Shown here: positions 18,253 to 26,906 of the stretch, in pieces
Numbering within the stretch: the stretch's first letter is position 1
How the letters are laid out: each line of letters begins with the position of its first letter
Assembly: GCA_031963045.1 (NCBI GenBank)
Contig: JASSUK010000042.1
Span: 48,454 to 112,453 of the forward strand
DNA: 64,000 nucleotides
Source: JASSUD01 sp031963045
GTDB lineage: Bacteria; Pseudomonadota; Gammaproteobacteria; Burkholderiales; Burkholderiaceae
Direction of reading: 5' to 3'
Notes under the pieces: generated by a model
The model's database searches: none
Told to the model about the DNA's origin: nothing
Seen by the model: only the letters and a program-made list of their open reading frames with translations
Position numbers and translations under genes: made by a program

Positions 18253-18279
18253 ATATTTAAACCCTCTGCCAAAGCTACT

Positions 18280-19086
18280 ATGTTTGTTGATTCGCATTGC
18301 CACCTTAATTTTCCAAAGCTCGCAGAGCGTTTGCCAGAAGTACTGCAAACTATGCGCACAAACCAAGTAACGCATGCACTATGTGTGAGCGTAGATCTGG
18401 AGAGTTTTCCGCAAGTATTAGCGTTAGCGCAAGAGCATGCGCATTTATTTGCTTCGGTTGGCGTACATCCTGATGGAGAATATGAAGGAGGGGCGAGCTA
18501 TGAGCCTTCCATTGAAGAATGGGTTGAGCGCCTAGTACCCCTAGCGCAGCATCCTAAGGTGGTCGCTATTGGAGAGACCGGCTTAGATTATTATCGCTTG
18601 GAAGGGCGCTCTATCGATGAGATGGAATGGCAGCGTATCCGTTTTCGTGCGCATATCCGCGCAGCGCGGATCGTTAAAAAACCACTTATCATTCACACCC
18701 GGTGTGCTTCAGAAGATACGATACGGCTGATGGAAGAGGAGGGCGCTAACGAAGTAGGGGGCGTGATGCACTGCTTTACAGAGAGCTGGCAAGTAGCCGT
18801 TGCCGCTATGGCTTTAAATTTTTATATTTCCCTGTCGGGCATCGTGACATTTAAAAACGCTGAAGGGGTGCATGAGCTAGCGCAACGCGTACCGCTAGAG
18901 CGTCTTTTAATTGAAACAGACTCTCCTTATCTAGCCCCTGTTCCTTATCGCGGAAAGGTCAATGAACCTGGATTGGTGATGTATGTTGCTCACGAAATTG
19001 CTGCACTTCGTGGCGTGGAGATAAGCGAGATTGCAAAGGCAACCACCCACAATTTCTTTAATTTATTTAAGATTTCACCATTCTGA
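18280..19086 (+). CDS. TatD-family metal-dependent DNase (YcfH-like)
   Basis: 268 aa, normal length. Metal ligands are visible: H6 and H8 in DSHCHLNF, E99 in IGETGLDYY, His in IIHTRCASED and GVMHCFTES, and Asp in LIETDSPYLAP. The family comprises hydrolases acting as 3'-5' DNases or D-aminoacyl-like deacylases. A holB-tatD pair is common in Proteobacteria, so they are likely cotranscribed. An ordinary housekeeping gene without anything odd. Confidence 0.94.
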   Translation: MFVDSHCHLNFPKLAERLPEVLQTMRTNQVTHALCVSVDLESFPQVLALAQEHAHLFASVGVHPDGEYEGGASYEPSIEEWVERLVPLAQHPKVVAIGETGLDYYRLEGRSIDEMEWQRIRFRAHIRAARIVKKPLIIHTRCASEDTIRLMEEEGANEVGGVMHCFTESWQVAVAAMALNFYISLSGIVTFKNAEGVHELAQRVPLERLLIETDSPYLAPVPYRGKVNEPGLVMYVAHEIAALRGVEISEIAKATTHNFFNLFKISPF

Positions 19087-19217
19087 ACCATATTCTTAAT
19101 GTGTCTATACACTCTGAATAGAAAGTTACGCCATAGCGGAATATATTGTCTGTTATTTTCCAAAAGCGCCTTTTACCTGTTTATGCCATGCTAGAGAAAA
19201 CAAACAGGTTCTAAACA

Positions 19218-19362
19218 ATAGGGCAAATCCTCAATTACCCCAAAGGGCCCATCTTTGAGGTCGTGCGGTGCCAGGTGTTCACTGTACTTAAGTACAGTTC
19301 CGGTCCCTGTGCTCCTGCTCCCCCAAATATGAACCCTTTGGGGGAATTGAGAACACGCCCTA
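19218..19362. repeat. 145-bp palindromic repeat, family R1, copy 2
   Basis: Same layout and clear similarity to the element at 15378-15523 (shared core GGGCCCATCTTTG, GGTGCCAGGT and CCTGTGCTCCTGCTCCCC), with diverged ends. It lies immediately upstream of the MscS gene (ATG at 19385), so it forms part of that gene's leader or promoter region. Confidence 0.8.
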
Positions 19363-19384
19363 AGATAAAAGGAGCAAAGAACCT

Positions 19385-20554
19385 ATGACTTTACCACATA
19401 TATTTAAAAATATGCTTTCAGAGCCGATGCATTCGGGCGTAGGCGCGGTCATTATGATGGTTATCATTTTGATCTTTGCTTTTCTTTTAATGCGTAGCGG
19501 GCTCGGCATGCTGCGTACTATAGCGCGCTCAGAAACGGGCCTCGCTTTAATATTGCGTTATATTGAACGTCCTGGGAAATTTGTATTTGTTCTATTGATT
19601 TTACAATTATTTATTTCAGAAATACCTAAAACGGCATCGTTTATGGTTATTCTGGGAGATATCAGTGTACTGGCTTTAATTGGTAGTTTGACTTGGTTTG
19701 GCGTGAGTTTTGCCAATGCGCTAGGCGAAGTTTTTACCCGGCGGCGTATACGCAGAAAACAAAATGATGAGCAGTATGCACAGCGTATACGCACTCAAGC
19801 CAAGGTGCTGGTGCGTAGCTTAATGGCTATTGTCATGGTGCTGTGCATAGCGTCTGTTTTAATGACTTTTCCAAGCGTACGCCAAATTGGGGCAAGCTTG
19901 CTGGCCTCGGCTGGGGTAGCTGGTGTGATTGCAGGTATGGCCGCACGGCCTGTTTTAGCGAATTTAGCTGCAGGGCTGCAAATCGCACTCACCCAACCGA
20001 TACGGGTGGGGGACCTTGTGATGGTCAAGGAGGAAGTAGGCACCATCGAAGAAATTGCAGGAAGCTATATTGTAGTGCGCCTATGGGACCAACGCCGTTT
20101 AGTCGTGCCTTTGCAATGGTTTATTGAAAATGTCTTTCAAAACTGGACACGCACTAACCCTCAAATGACGGGTACGGTTTTTCTGTGGGTGGATTACCGC
20201 ATGGATCTCGATGCGCTACGAGCAGAGCTAGCGCGTTTGTGCCAAATCGCGCCTGAGTGGGATGGAGTATTACAAGTTCTACAAGTATCAGATGCCAATG
20301 AAAAAGCCATGCAATTGCGTATCTTGGTGAGTACTGCACAGGCCACTCAATGCTGGGATTTACGCTGCCGCATCCGCGAAGGTCTGCTCAAATTTATTCA
20401 GGAGCACTCCCCAGAATCTTTTCCCACGCTGCGAACGCAGGTCAGTATACCCAGCGGGTCGCAGCCGGCTAATTGCCCAGATGAATACATTCCACCTAAA
20501 GACCCTGCTGCTCCGAATATGAATATACAGCCCGCTGCACCACACAGCCCCTAG
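19385..20554 (+). CDS. Small-conductance mechanosensitive channel, MscS family
   Basis: 389 aa inner-membrane protein that opens under membrane tension and protects against osmotic downshock. Five hydrophobic helices lie between about 15 and 195. The pore helix and MscS signature are clear: GASLLASAGVAGVIAGMAAR followed by PVLANLAAGLQIALTQPIRVGD. The beta domain contains VPLQWFIENVFQNW. The C-terminal ~30 residues are Pro-rich and disordered. AAAGGAGC upstream is a good ribosome site. The family is certain; the E. coli subfamily is not assigned. Confidence 0.93.
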   Translation: MTLPHIFKNMLSEPMHSGVGAVIMMVIILIFAFLLMRSGLGMLRTIARSETGLALILRYIERPGKFVFVLLILQLFISEIPKTASFMVILGDISVLALIGSLTWFGVSFANALGEVFTRRRIRRKQNDEQYAQRIRTQAKVLVRSLMAIVMVLCIASVLMTFPSVRQIGASLLASAGVAGVIAGMAARPVLANLAAGLQIALTQPIRVGDLVMVKEEVGTIEEIAGSYIVVRLWDQRRLVVPLQWFIENVFQNWTRTNPQMTGTVFLWVDYRMDLDALRAELARLCQIAPEWDGVLQVLQVSDANEKAMQLRILVSTAQATQCWDLRCRIREGLLKFIQEHSPESFPTLRTQVSIPSGSQPANCPDEYIPPKDPAAPNMNIQPAAPHSP

Positions 20555-20581
20555 GGCAGCCCTAAGAAATCATAGTCCAAT

Positions 20582-20618
20582 AAAATGCCCTCTACAGGTC
20601 TACCTTAGAGGGCATTTT
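20582..20618. terminator. Bidirectional terminator between mscS and the SYLF gene
   Basis: AAAATGCCCTCT at 20582-20593 pairs with AGAGGGCATTTT at 20607-20618, with a 13-nt loop. T-runs follow on both strands. It fits the convergent genes on either side. Confidence 0.9.
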
Positions 20619-20704
20619 TGTAGGTGGGTAAGGGAAGCTCCAGCATGCGTTCACTAGAAAATGCGGGTGAACGGTAATAAGGAGGTTGCCTTACCCAAGC
20701 TATT

Positions 20705-21328
20705 TTATAAAGCCAATTTTGATACTTTTGTGCCTTCTAGCGTGAGATTAGCCATCAATCCGCTATTAGTCAAAGCAAAAGCAATCACTGGGCGTTTTGC
20801 AGTAAGAGTATCAATGGTGCCATTCGCCCCAATTTTCAACACCGCAACCGATGCATCGCCGCCAACAGACCAACCTGTTGGATGCGCGCGGAATTGCGCA
20901 AGCGCGGATGGCGTCATAAATAGGAAAAATAAGGATTTAGATTGCGCCCCTGCCTGCAGGCCAACCGATCCTGAGGCCGTGCTGTAATACCCTTGTGTGG
21001 CATTACCTACACGAAGCACCCCTTCACCATACTGGCCACCGACAAAAAGACCCGCTGCAATCACCGAAGGAAATATCAACACACCATGTGCTCTGGCAAC
21101 CAATTCACGCGAGCCTCTGGCAATTCCATACAGTCGTCCCAATGCTAAATTAGCTTCTGAATCCAACCTTTGTCGTCGCACAGCAGGATTTTTATGGCTA
21201 TCCATATTGTGCTGCCCAGTCACCGTACAACCTGCTAGCACTAAACTTGAAGCTGCAGCCGAAGCAGCCACGGCTGCACCAGCTGTAGTAGCTGTTTTAA
21301 GCAGAAATTCGCGTCTTTGTTGTTGCAT
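20705..21328 (-). CDS. SYLF-domain (YSC84-like) lipoprotein
   Basis: 207 aa. The N-terminus carries RREFLLK, a twin-arginine-like motif, a hydrophobic Ala-rich stretch and a lipobox LAGC with Cys34, so it is an exported lipoprotein. The SYLF domain (about 55-205) contains GVLIFPSVIAAG and QYGEGVLRVG and ends TLEGTKVSKL. SYLF proteins bind lipids in eukaryotes; the bacterial role is unclear. It has a good GGAG ribosome site and stands alone. Confidence 0.88.
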   Translation of the reverse strand: MQQQRREFLLKTATTAGAAVAASAAASSLVLAGCTVTGQHNMDSHKNPAVRRQRLDSEANLALGRLYGIARGSRELVARAHGVLIFPSVIAAGLFVGGQYGEGVLRVGNATQGYYSTASGSVGLQAGAQSKSLFFLFMTPSALAQFRAHPTGWSVGGDASVAVLKIGANGTIDTLTAKRPVIAFALTNSGLMANLTLEGTKVSKLAL

Positions 21329-21551
21329 TATCGCTCCTTGAGAAAAACGTCATGCTGAAAATGGAGAGGGTATCTCCAAAGGCAAAAAAGTCACTACTTC
21401 AAAAGTATCGAGTGTACAGCGGAGTAAGGAAATAGGTAGAGATAAGCGCTAAGGTATATGTCTTAGATTGTGGTGAGAAAGTTGGGTATATCTCATTTCA
21501 ACGTAAGTATATGGTATGAATTTTTTATATTTTTAGTGAGAAGTACCATAA

Positions 21552-21587
21552 AAAAACTGCTAGAAAATACTGGCTCTAGCAGTTTTT
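21552..21587 (-). terminator. Terminator of the 562-aa candidate effector gene
   Basis: AAAAACTGCTAGA at 21552-21564 pairs with TCTAGCAGTTTTT at 21575-21587; runs of A and T flank it. It lies 40 nt beyond the stop codon of the minus-strand gene. Confidence 0.88.
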
Positions 21588-21626
21588 TTTGAAAAATTTT
21601 TAGACAATATATAAGTATTTTTTTAG

Positions 21627-23315
21627 TTATCGTATGTCAGACATAATATTACAAAGTATGTCGTAAATTATAAATTTACTATTTGCATCTCTTTGCAATT
21701 GATTAGCATAAGCTTGTGTTGCCATCAATTTATTTTTTGCTTCTTGCAATTGGATATCTGCTTGATTAGCATTTTGAAATGCTTGAACAGAACTGGCCTG
21801 TGCTTTTAGTGCATTTACCTTAAAATTAGGCGTATTTACATGCTCTTTGGCTGCAATTAAATTTTTATGATTAAAATCTAATATTTCCATAGCTGCAATA
21901 TTATTATTAAAAGCGATATTTACTGCTGCTTGCTCTTGCGTAACTGCATACTGTGCTTCTTCAGAGTTTTTTATGGCATTGATTGTTTGTATTTTTTCAA
22001 TGAATGCGGGTTTATTTAATAATGTACCATGCAACCATGATAGGGAAGGAATAGTTCCTTTTTGTCTTCCTGCATCTTCTTTAATGGAAGACATTTCTGT
22101 ATGAAGGATTTCAATTATATCTAATTTATTTTTCATTCCATGTATTGTATTATCTCCCATATCGATAGGGCCATTATAAGATTTTTTGAATATTTTTTTC
22201 AATTTTTTGTGAATATTGCTTTCGCTTTTTTTTCTGAAAAATTTTAATGTTTCAGTGATGTCTTCCGACATTTTCTTTTGCCCAGATCGAAAAATGGGGT
22301 CTATTTTAACTAATTTTTTAACGCTTTTATATGCAGTGTGTGGAGATGTTAAATCGTTGCGTTCTTTAATGTATTCTACCACTTCACTGTAATTTGATTT
22401 TATATCAAATAATCTTTTATTTATTTTTTGATAGAATTTATCATATTCCGCCTTTCTATCTTCTGGTTTTTTGAATTTTCTTTCTATATTTAATATTTTA
22501 TCATTTTGTTGCAAGAAAAGATTTATTTTGCGCTGCGCATCTTTTTTTGTAAATGTGCTTAATATATTATGTACAAACCCCAAGTCTCCTAGGAAGTTCT
22601 GGTGTGCAATTATTTTTGATTCCACTGTATCAAGTATTTCATTAGAATATGTTTTTCGATGGAATTTATCATTTTTTGGAGATATTTTATTAAATAATTT
22701 GTAGAGTCGTTTTTTTGTTTCATATGGAATTTGAAGTAATTCTATTTTGCGTTCGAAATCTTCAAAGGTTCCATTTTTACGATCTTTTAAGGTTCCAAAG
22801 AAAGCATCTAGAATATTTTGTGTGCCTCCACCTTCTTTATTTTTTGCTTTTAAATATAGCATTTCAAATGTAAGTTTCCTTATGTCACTATCTACTGATT
22901 CTTCAAGTTTTTTTTTGATCTCATTACTTTGATGATTACTTTTTTTGTAAAATACAATTGGTTCTTCAATGTTGGTGTGTATTGCATTTGACTTATATTG
23001 AGCCAGATAATTTGAAATATTATATTCAACATTTAAGTTAATGGCTTCATCATAAAAAGGGTTGTTAGATATATGACTCATTCTACTAGATGCACTCTCT
23101 ACTGTAGAATTGGAGTTGGAACGACTTAATGTTGAAATGCTTTCTGTGAGTGTGCTACTTTTAGGTCGTTTTTCTTTTAGAGAATTAAACGTATTGCTTG
23201 AATGTGCTCTTTTTATTTCATGATGATTTTGAGTGTTAGGCTCCTCTGATAATAATTCAAATACAGCTCCACCATGTGCGATGATTGCTCTATTAGAACT
23301 GCCGCTCGCTTCCAT
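21627..23315 (-). CDS. Unknown 562-aa protein behind a perfect PIP box, candidate type III effector
   Basis: Not recognised. Residues 1-105 are Ser/Asn/Thr-rich, disordered and poor in acidic and aromatic groups, like a type III export signal. About 110-430 is helical and Lys-rich (IRKLTFEMLYLKAKNKE). The C-terminal ~100 residues are an Ala/Gln/Asn coiled coil (AANVAFNNNIAAM-like composition). No membrane helix is seen. The start is firm: AGGAGG lies 5 nt before the ATG. A perfect TTCGC-N15-TTCGC box lies 107 nt upstream in the right orientation. The gene has its own terminator. It is AT-rich relative to its neighbours, which suggests recent acquisition. Regulation together with the T3SS is the main reason to call it an effector. 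Confidence 0.8.
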   Translation of the reverse strand: MEASGSSNRAIIAHGGAVFELLSEEPNTQNHHEIKRAHSSNTFNSLKEKRPKSSTLTESISTLSRSNSNSTVESASSRMSHISNNPFYDEAINLNVEYNISNYLAQYKSNAIHTNIEEPIVFYKKSNHQSNEIKKKLEESVDSDIRKLTFEMLYLKAKNKEGGGTQNILDAFFGTLKDRKNGTFEDFERKIELLQIPYETKKRLYKLFNKISPKNDKFHRKTYSNEILDTVESKIIAHQNFLGDLGFVHNILSTFTKKDAQRKINLFLQQNDKILNIERKFKKPEDRKAEYDKFYQKINKRLFDIKSNYSEVVEYIKERNDLTSPHTAYKSVKKLVKIDPIFRSGQKKMSEDITETLKFFRKKSESNIHKKLKKIFKKSYNGPIDMGDNTIHGMKNKLDIIEILHTEMSSIKEDAGRQKGTIPSLSWLHGTLLNKPAFIEKIQTINAIKNSEEAQYAVTQEQAAVNIAFNNNIAAMEILDFNHKNLIAAKEHVNTPNFKVNALKAQASSVQAFQNANQADIQLQEAKNKLMATQAYANQLQRDANSKFIIYDILCNIMSDIR

Positions 23316-23421
23316 ATGTACCTCCTAAAAATAGGATAAATACAGAAAATATTAAATTTTTACACCTATATTAACAATGGAAATGAGTATTGATATATAA
23401 ATTTATTTTTTTTATTCTCGA

Positions 23422-23446
23422 GCGAAATCTTGTATGGATATGCGAA
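23422..23446 (-). promoter_or_regulatory. Perfect PIP box (TTCGC-N15-TTCGC)
   Basis: On the minus strand TTCGC is at 23446-23442 and TTCGC at 23426-23422, with 15 nt between. This is the exact HrpX/HrpG regulon consensus, also TTCG-N16-TTCG. The next ATG is 107 nt away, the same distance as from the boxes before sctU and hrpB1. A clean YANNNT -10 at 30-32 nt is not apparent; the region there is TA-rich. Confidence 0.8.
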
Positions 23447-23475
23447 AAAATACTAATTTTTCCAATGGACAGGAT

Positions 23476-24168
23476 TTAATCTAGTAAATCAAACTGAAAC
23501 CGAAGATAGGTATACATAGGCATAGAACCTGTGGCAATACTACAGATCGCTTGTGAAGCCGCTGTGAGTGCTGCTTGATCTAAAGTGGCAAAGCCACTAC
23601 TGCGCTGTAATACAACATCTTTTACTTGGCCCATCGAATTGAGCGTTAAGCGAATAAGAGCTGTACCTTGCTCGCCTTGTCGACGTGCGCGTGCAGGATA
23701 GTGGGGAGGGGGAGCGTGGCAAATAAGTGGAGAGGGAAGATGATGTGTTGCTGGAGCGTTTTTTAACAGGGATGCAGAAGGTGAAAAAGACGACGCATGC
23801 GCGGATACTTTCGCAGAAGTAGCGTTAGGGAAATCATATTTTTTAGATCTAGGAGACAAATTGGGCGATGTAAACACATTGGGCAAAGAGGATTGCGCAT
23901 GGTTTGCACTGGATGTAGAGCGCTTATTGGTTTGTTTAACTTGTAATGGTGTAGCTGTAACTGTTTGGCGCGCATTAGCTCGCAGGGTAATGTGGAAAAT
24001 ATTCTGATCTAAAACGGCACCCTGCGCTGCAGCGGTTTGAGGAAAAGCAAGCTGCTGGATATTATGCCGCGCCAACAGCCACCCAATAATACAAGCATGC
24101 AATACCGTTACGCAGCACACTATGCTCGCGATAGTAAACCCTGCACGAATAGAAGAGGTTGAGGGCAT
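23476..24168 (-). CDS. TonB-family energy transducer (C-terminal TonB domain)
   Basis: 230 aa. It has an N-terminal membrane helix (about 12-34), a long disordered Ser/Pro/Ala periplasmic linker (about 60-150) and a TonB C-terminal fold at about 152-230 (PPHYPARARRQGEQGTALI, then LNSMGQVKDVVL and TLDQAALTAA). TonB proteins pass proton-motive energy to outer-membrane receptors. No exbB/exbD or receptor gene is in the window. Only 19 nt separate it from murI, so the two may share a transcript. Confidence 0.85.
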   Translation of the reverse strand: MPSTSSIRAGFTIASIVCCVTVLHACIIGWLLARHNIQQLAFPQTAAAQGAVLDQNIFHITLRANARQTVTATPLQVKQTNKRSTSSANHAQSSLPNVFTSPNLSPRSKKYDFPNATSAKVSAHASSFSPSASLLKNAPATHHLPSPLICHAPPPHYPARARRQGEQGTALIRLTLNSMGQVKDVVLQRSSGFATLDQAALTAASQAICSIATGSMPMYTYLRFQFDLLD

Positions 24169-24187
24169 AAATATTGGTACCTCACTG

Positions 24188-25057
24188 CTAGCCTATGTTT
24201 GGAAGAACCAAAGTTTGCACGTTGATGTGTTCTGGCACTAAACCCAGTGGGGTATGTAAAAAAGACTGCAGATGTTGAGCCTCTGCAGTGGTATAAAAAT
24301 AGAGTGAAGCGTGCGAGTGTGTAGGTGCGAGTAGGGTATGTAAACGTAGCTGTGCTTCGAGCTGCCGCGCCACTGGCCCCCCTGTATCGATCAAATTCAA
24401 AGAAGACCTCGTTATTTGATCGATGATATTGCGCAAAAAAGGAAAGTGCGTAGAGCCTAAAACCAGCGTATCGGCTTGTGCTTCTAGCATGGGTTGTAAA
24501 TAAGTAGTGAGCCGATGACGCAGTGCTGGCGAATCGGTTTCTCCTCTCTCGATTGCCGCTACTAAACCTGATCCCGCCTGACATATAAATCGGCACTCGC
24601 CTGCATGCCTAGCTAATAAACGCGCAAAGGCCTCGCTGCGCAAGCTGCTAGTAGTTGCAAGTACCCCTGCTACGCCTGTTTTCGAAGATTGTGCGGCAGA
24701 TTTAATGGCGGGTTCCACGCCAATAATAGGTAAGCTAGCTAGAGGGCTGGCATTTCCAAATTGCTCTCGCAGAGCGCTCACTGCTTGCAGCGTTGCCGTA
24801 TTGCAGGCTACCACCAGCGCTTTTACCCCTTGTTGCACTAACCACCCGCCTATTGCCAGAGCACGCTCTTGAATAAACGTAGTACTACGGTCTCCATAAG
24901 GTGCATAGAGCGAATCTGCTACATAAATCAAAGATTCCTGAGGAAGTTGCGCGCGAATAGCCTGCCAAATCGATAATCCTCCGACTCCAGAGTCAAATAT
25001 ACCGATGGGGGCAGTAGCATGAGGAAAGGGCACAAGAGAAGGAGAGGGAGTATTCAA
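24188..25057 (-). CDS. murI: Glutamate racemase with the second catalytic Cys replaced by Ser
   Basis: 289 aa. MurI interconverts L- and D-glutamate for peptidoglycan. The N-terminal motif IGIFDSGVGGLSIWQAI, YVADSLYAPYGDRS and the first catalytic Cys (C85 in VVACNTAT) are present. The second catalytic motif, normally G-C-T-H, reads VLGSTHFPFL, with Ser202 (codon TCT) where Cys is expected. The usual 'CPG' before GLV is also changed (QAGSGLVAAIERG). The frame is otherwise intact and full length. Either the enzyme is altered or lost, or the activity has been taken over elsewhere. Confidence 0.92.
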   Translation of the reverse strand: MNTPSPSLVPFPHATAPIGIFDSGVGGLSIWQAIRAQLPQESLIYVADSLYAPYGDRSTTFIQERALAIGGWLVQQGVKALVVACNTATLQAVSALREQFGNASPLASLPIIGVEPAIKSAAQSSKTGVAGVLATTSSLRSEAFARLLARHAGECRFICQAGSGLVAAIERGETDSPALRHRLTTYLQPMLEAQADTLVLGSTHFPFLRNIIDQITRSSLNLIDTGGPVARQLEAQLRLHTLLAPTHSHASLYFYTTAEAQHLQSFLHTPLGLVPEHINVQTLVLPNIG

Positions 25058-25145
25058 TGCAGTGACAAGTAAAAAGCAAAAAGGGAAAAGCGCTATCTTA
25101 CATTTACTCGAATTCTCTATTCAAAAAATACAATTTTGGCATGTA

Positions 25146-25266
25146 CATGCAGGTTTTAAAAGGAAAGTGGTCATCATGTTGGGGTTCCTTCGTCACCACC
25201 AACCTACCGTTCATTGTAGGTTGGTTGAGGCGCGAACCCCAACATGCACACCGCCGACTTGTAATC
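25146..25266. repeat. Repeat family R2, copy 1 (halves joined with ends inside)
   Basis: Two half-elements lie back to back. The left half (GCAGGTTTTAAAAGG ... CCAACCTA) is the inverse of the left part of the element at 32375-32492, and the right half (TAGGTTGGTTGAGG ... GACTTGTAATC) is the inverse of its right part. The terminal sequence TAGGTTGGTGGTG is therefore inside here and outside in the other copy. Non-coding. Confidence 0.75.
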
Positions 25267-25324
25267 ATTACTTTTAAATGCCTATGTTCCCCAATAATAT
25301 GAGGAGCCTATTAAAATGCATGCT

Positions 25325-26842
25325 TTATGCCAGCCATGTAATAAATCTACTATAGAGCTTTCCAAGCCAGTGCAAAGCACGGGGAAACCGATTTTCTATG
25401 GTGTTTTGCATCACATTAATAATATGGTTCTGACCATGTTTTTTAGCATAATGCAGCTTTGCTTTATCTGTATGGTTGCGCAGTGGATCAAAATCGCTTT
25501 TATTAAAAGAAGACTCCAATATATCACATTGATTTTTTTCTAATGCAAGGCGGAAGGGCTCGCTGCATGTTGTATCTTTGTGGTTTTTTTTAATGCCTTT
25601 TTCTATCAAGAACGCTGCTATTTTAGGGCGTTCATGCTGCACAGCGAGATCTAAGAGCGTTTTCTTCCCTTGGTTCAGTGCATCTATATTCGGGCTTCCT
25701 ATTTCAAAAAATTTTTTGAGCCAGTATATTTCTCCATAACACACAGCCCACTCCAATGGGGAGGTTACTAAATAAGGCCGATGTTTCTGCTCGCTTTTCT
25801 GATGCAAAAACATATTGCTTTTAAGCATAGACTCTACTGTGGGAATATCTGATCCGATGCAGGCCCACACTAACCCATATTTTATTTTTTCAGGTGCTAT
25901 TTTTAGTAATTCATTAAAATCAATTGGTTCTTCCTGGGTAAGCAACCTACCTAAATTTTCAATAATATATTTGCTGTATTCTGTATGTAATGGTTCACTC
26001 AGAAAGCTCTCTAAAAAAAGTTCTTTGGCACTAGAGCTTAGTCCATGTGAATCTGTATTTCTTCCAAGTATAGACTCTATAATAGAGTCTATATCGATTT
26101 TGATTTGCCAAATATTTACTATATCTTGCCAGGTTATTATTGGATTTTTTCTATGTATAGACAAAATGAACTTTATAGCTTGTATACCATCACCTGCTTT
26201 AATTTTTTTCGACCCAATACAGCGAATTAAATCTCGGAAAATGGGGCAGGCCTTATAGGCATTGATAGCTTCCTGAGAAAATAATATATTCAGTATTTCT
26301 AATTTAGCGCTAGGCTCTATACAAGCAGTTTCCAGTGAAGAAATTTCTGGTGTATGCGATGAACACGGGGTGTTAGGCAACTGTTTTGCTGAAAAATTTC
26401 CTGTGGAGGGCTTATATTCATAATTGCCTCTAAGCATATCGTAAGCAGCTCGAAGTTTATGTTGAATTTTAAAGCTAAGCTCTCTAAAAAAAGTTTCCAG
26501 TGAAGAAATTTCTGGTGTGTGCGATGAACATGGGCTGTCAGGCGAGCGTTTTGCTGAAAAATTTCCTGTAGAGGGCTTATATTCATAATTGCTTTTAAGC
26601 ATATCGTAAGCAGCCCAAAGCTTACTTTGCATTTTAGTCAATTTTCGAATGCCACCAATGCTTTCATCCATCGAGGCTTGCGTGCTGAGTGAAGTTTCCT
26701 CTTCATTGGCGATTGACAAATCATCAACTTGCTTTTCAATACAGCAAGCAGAATCACGCTTGCTGAAAATGGAAGGGGGGCACGTAGTTTTAAAGGAAGA
26801 AATGGATGAACTTGCTACAGTGTCCATAAATGATAAGCGCAT
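25325..26842 (-). CDS. Ankyrin-repeat protein with an internal duplication, candidate effector
   Basis: 505 aa. N-terminal ~60 residues are Ser-rich and disordered. Residues about 72-180 hold a tandem duplication of a 55-residue unit (AAYDMLKSNYEYKPSTGNFS, then AAYDMLRGNYEYKPSTGNFS). Degenerate ankyrin repeats lie at about 365-445 (TSPLEWAVCYGEIYWLKKFF, KTLLDLAVQHERPKIAAFLI). The last 60 residues (FDPLRNHTDKAK ... FPRALHWLGKLYSRFITWLA) match the end of the next gene and finish in an amphipathic hydrophobic tail. Function unknown; ankyrins bind host proteins in many symbiont effectors. No hrp box was seen. Confidence 0.75.
   Translation of the reverse strand: MRLSFMDTVASSSISSFKTTCPPSIFSKRDSACCIEKQVDDLSIANEEETSLSTQASMDESIGGIRKLTKMQSKLWAAYDMLKSNYEYKPSTGNFSAKRSPDSPCSSHTPEISSLETFFRELSFKIQHKLRAAYDMLRGNYEYKPSTGNFSAKQLPNTPCSSHTPEISSLETACIEPSAKLEILNILFSQEAINAYKACPIFRDLIRCIGSKKIKAGDGIQAIKFILSIHRKNPIITWQDIVNIWQIKIDIDSIIESILGRNTDSHGLSSSAKELFLESFLSEPLHTEYSKYIIENLGRLLTQEEPIDFNELLKIAPEKIKYGLVWACIGSDIPTVESMLKSNMFLHQKSEQKHRPYLVTSPLEWAVCYGEIYWLKKFFEIGSPNIDALNQGKKTLLDLAVQHERPKIAAFLIEKGIKKNHKDTTCSEPFRLALEKNQCDILESSFNKSDFDPLRNHTDKAKLHYAKKHGQNHIINVMQNTIENRFPRALHWLGKLYSRFITWLA
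26327..26640. repeat. Tandem duplication of 165 bp within the ankyrin gene
   Basis: Two copies with a 165-bp period start at 26327 and 26492 (both open AGTTTCCAGTGAAGAAATTT). The frame is kept, giving two 55-residue units. The second unit is slightly shorter in its match. Confidence 0.85.
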
Positions 26843-26906
26843 ATTTAGTGTCTATTTGTATTTAATTTAATTAGGCTACTTGGGCTATTTTTACTACTTC
26901 AGTCCG

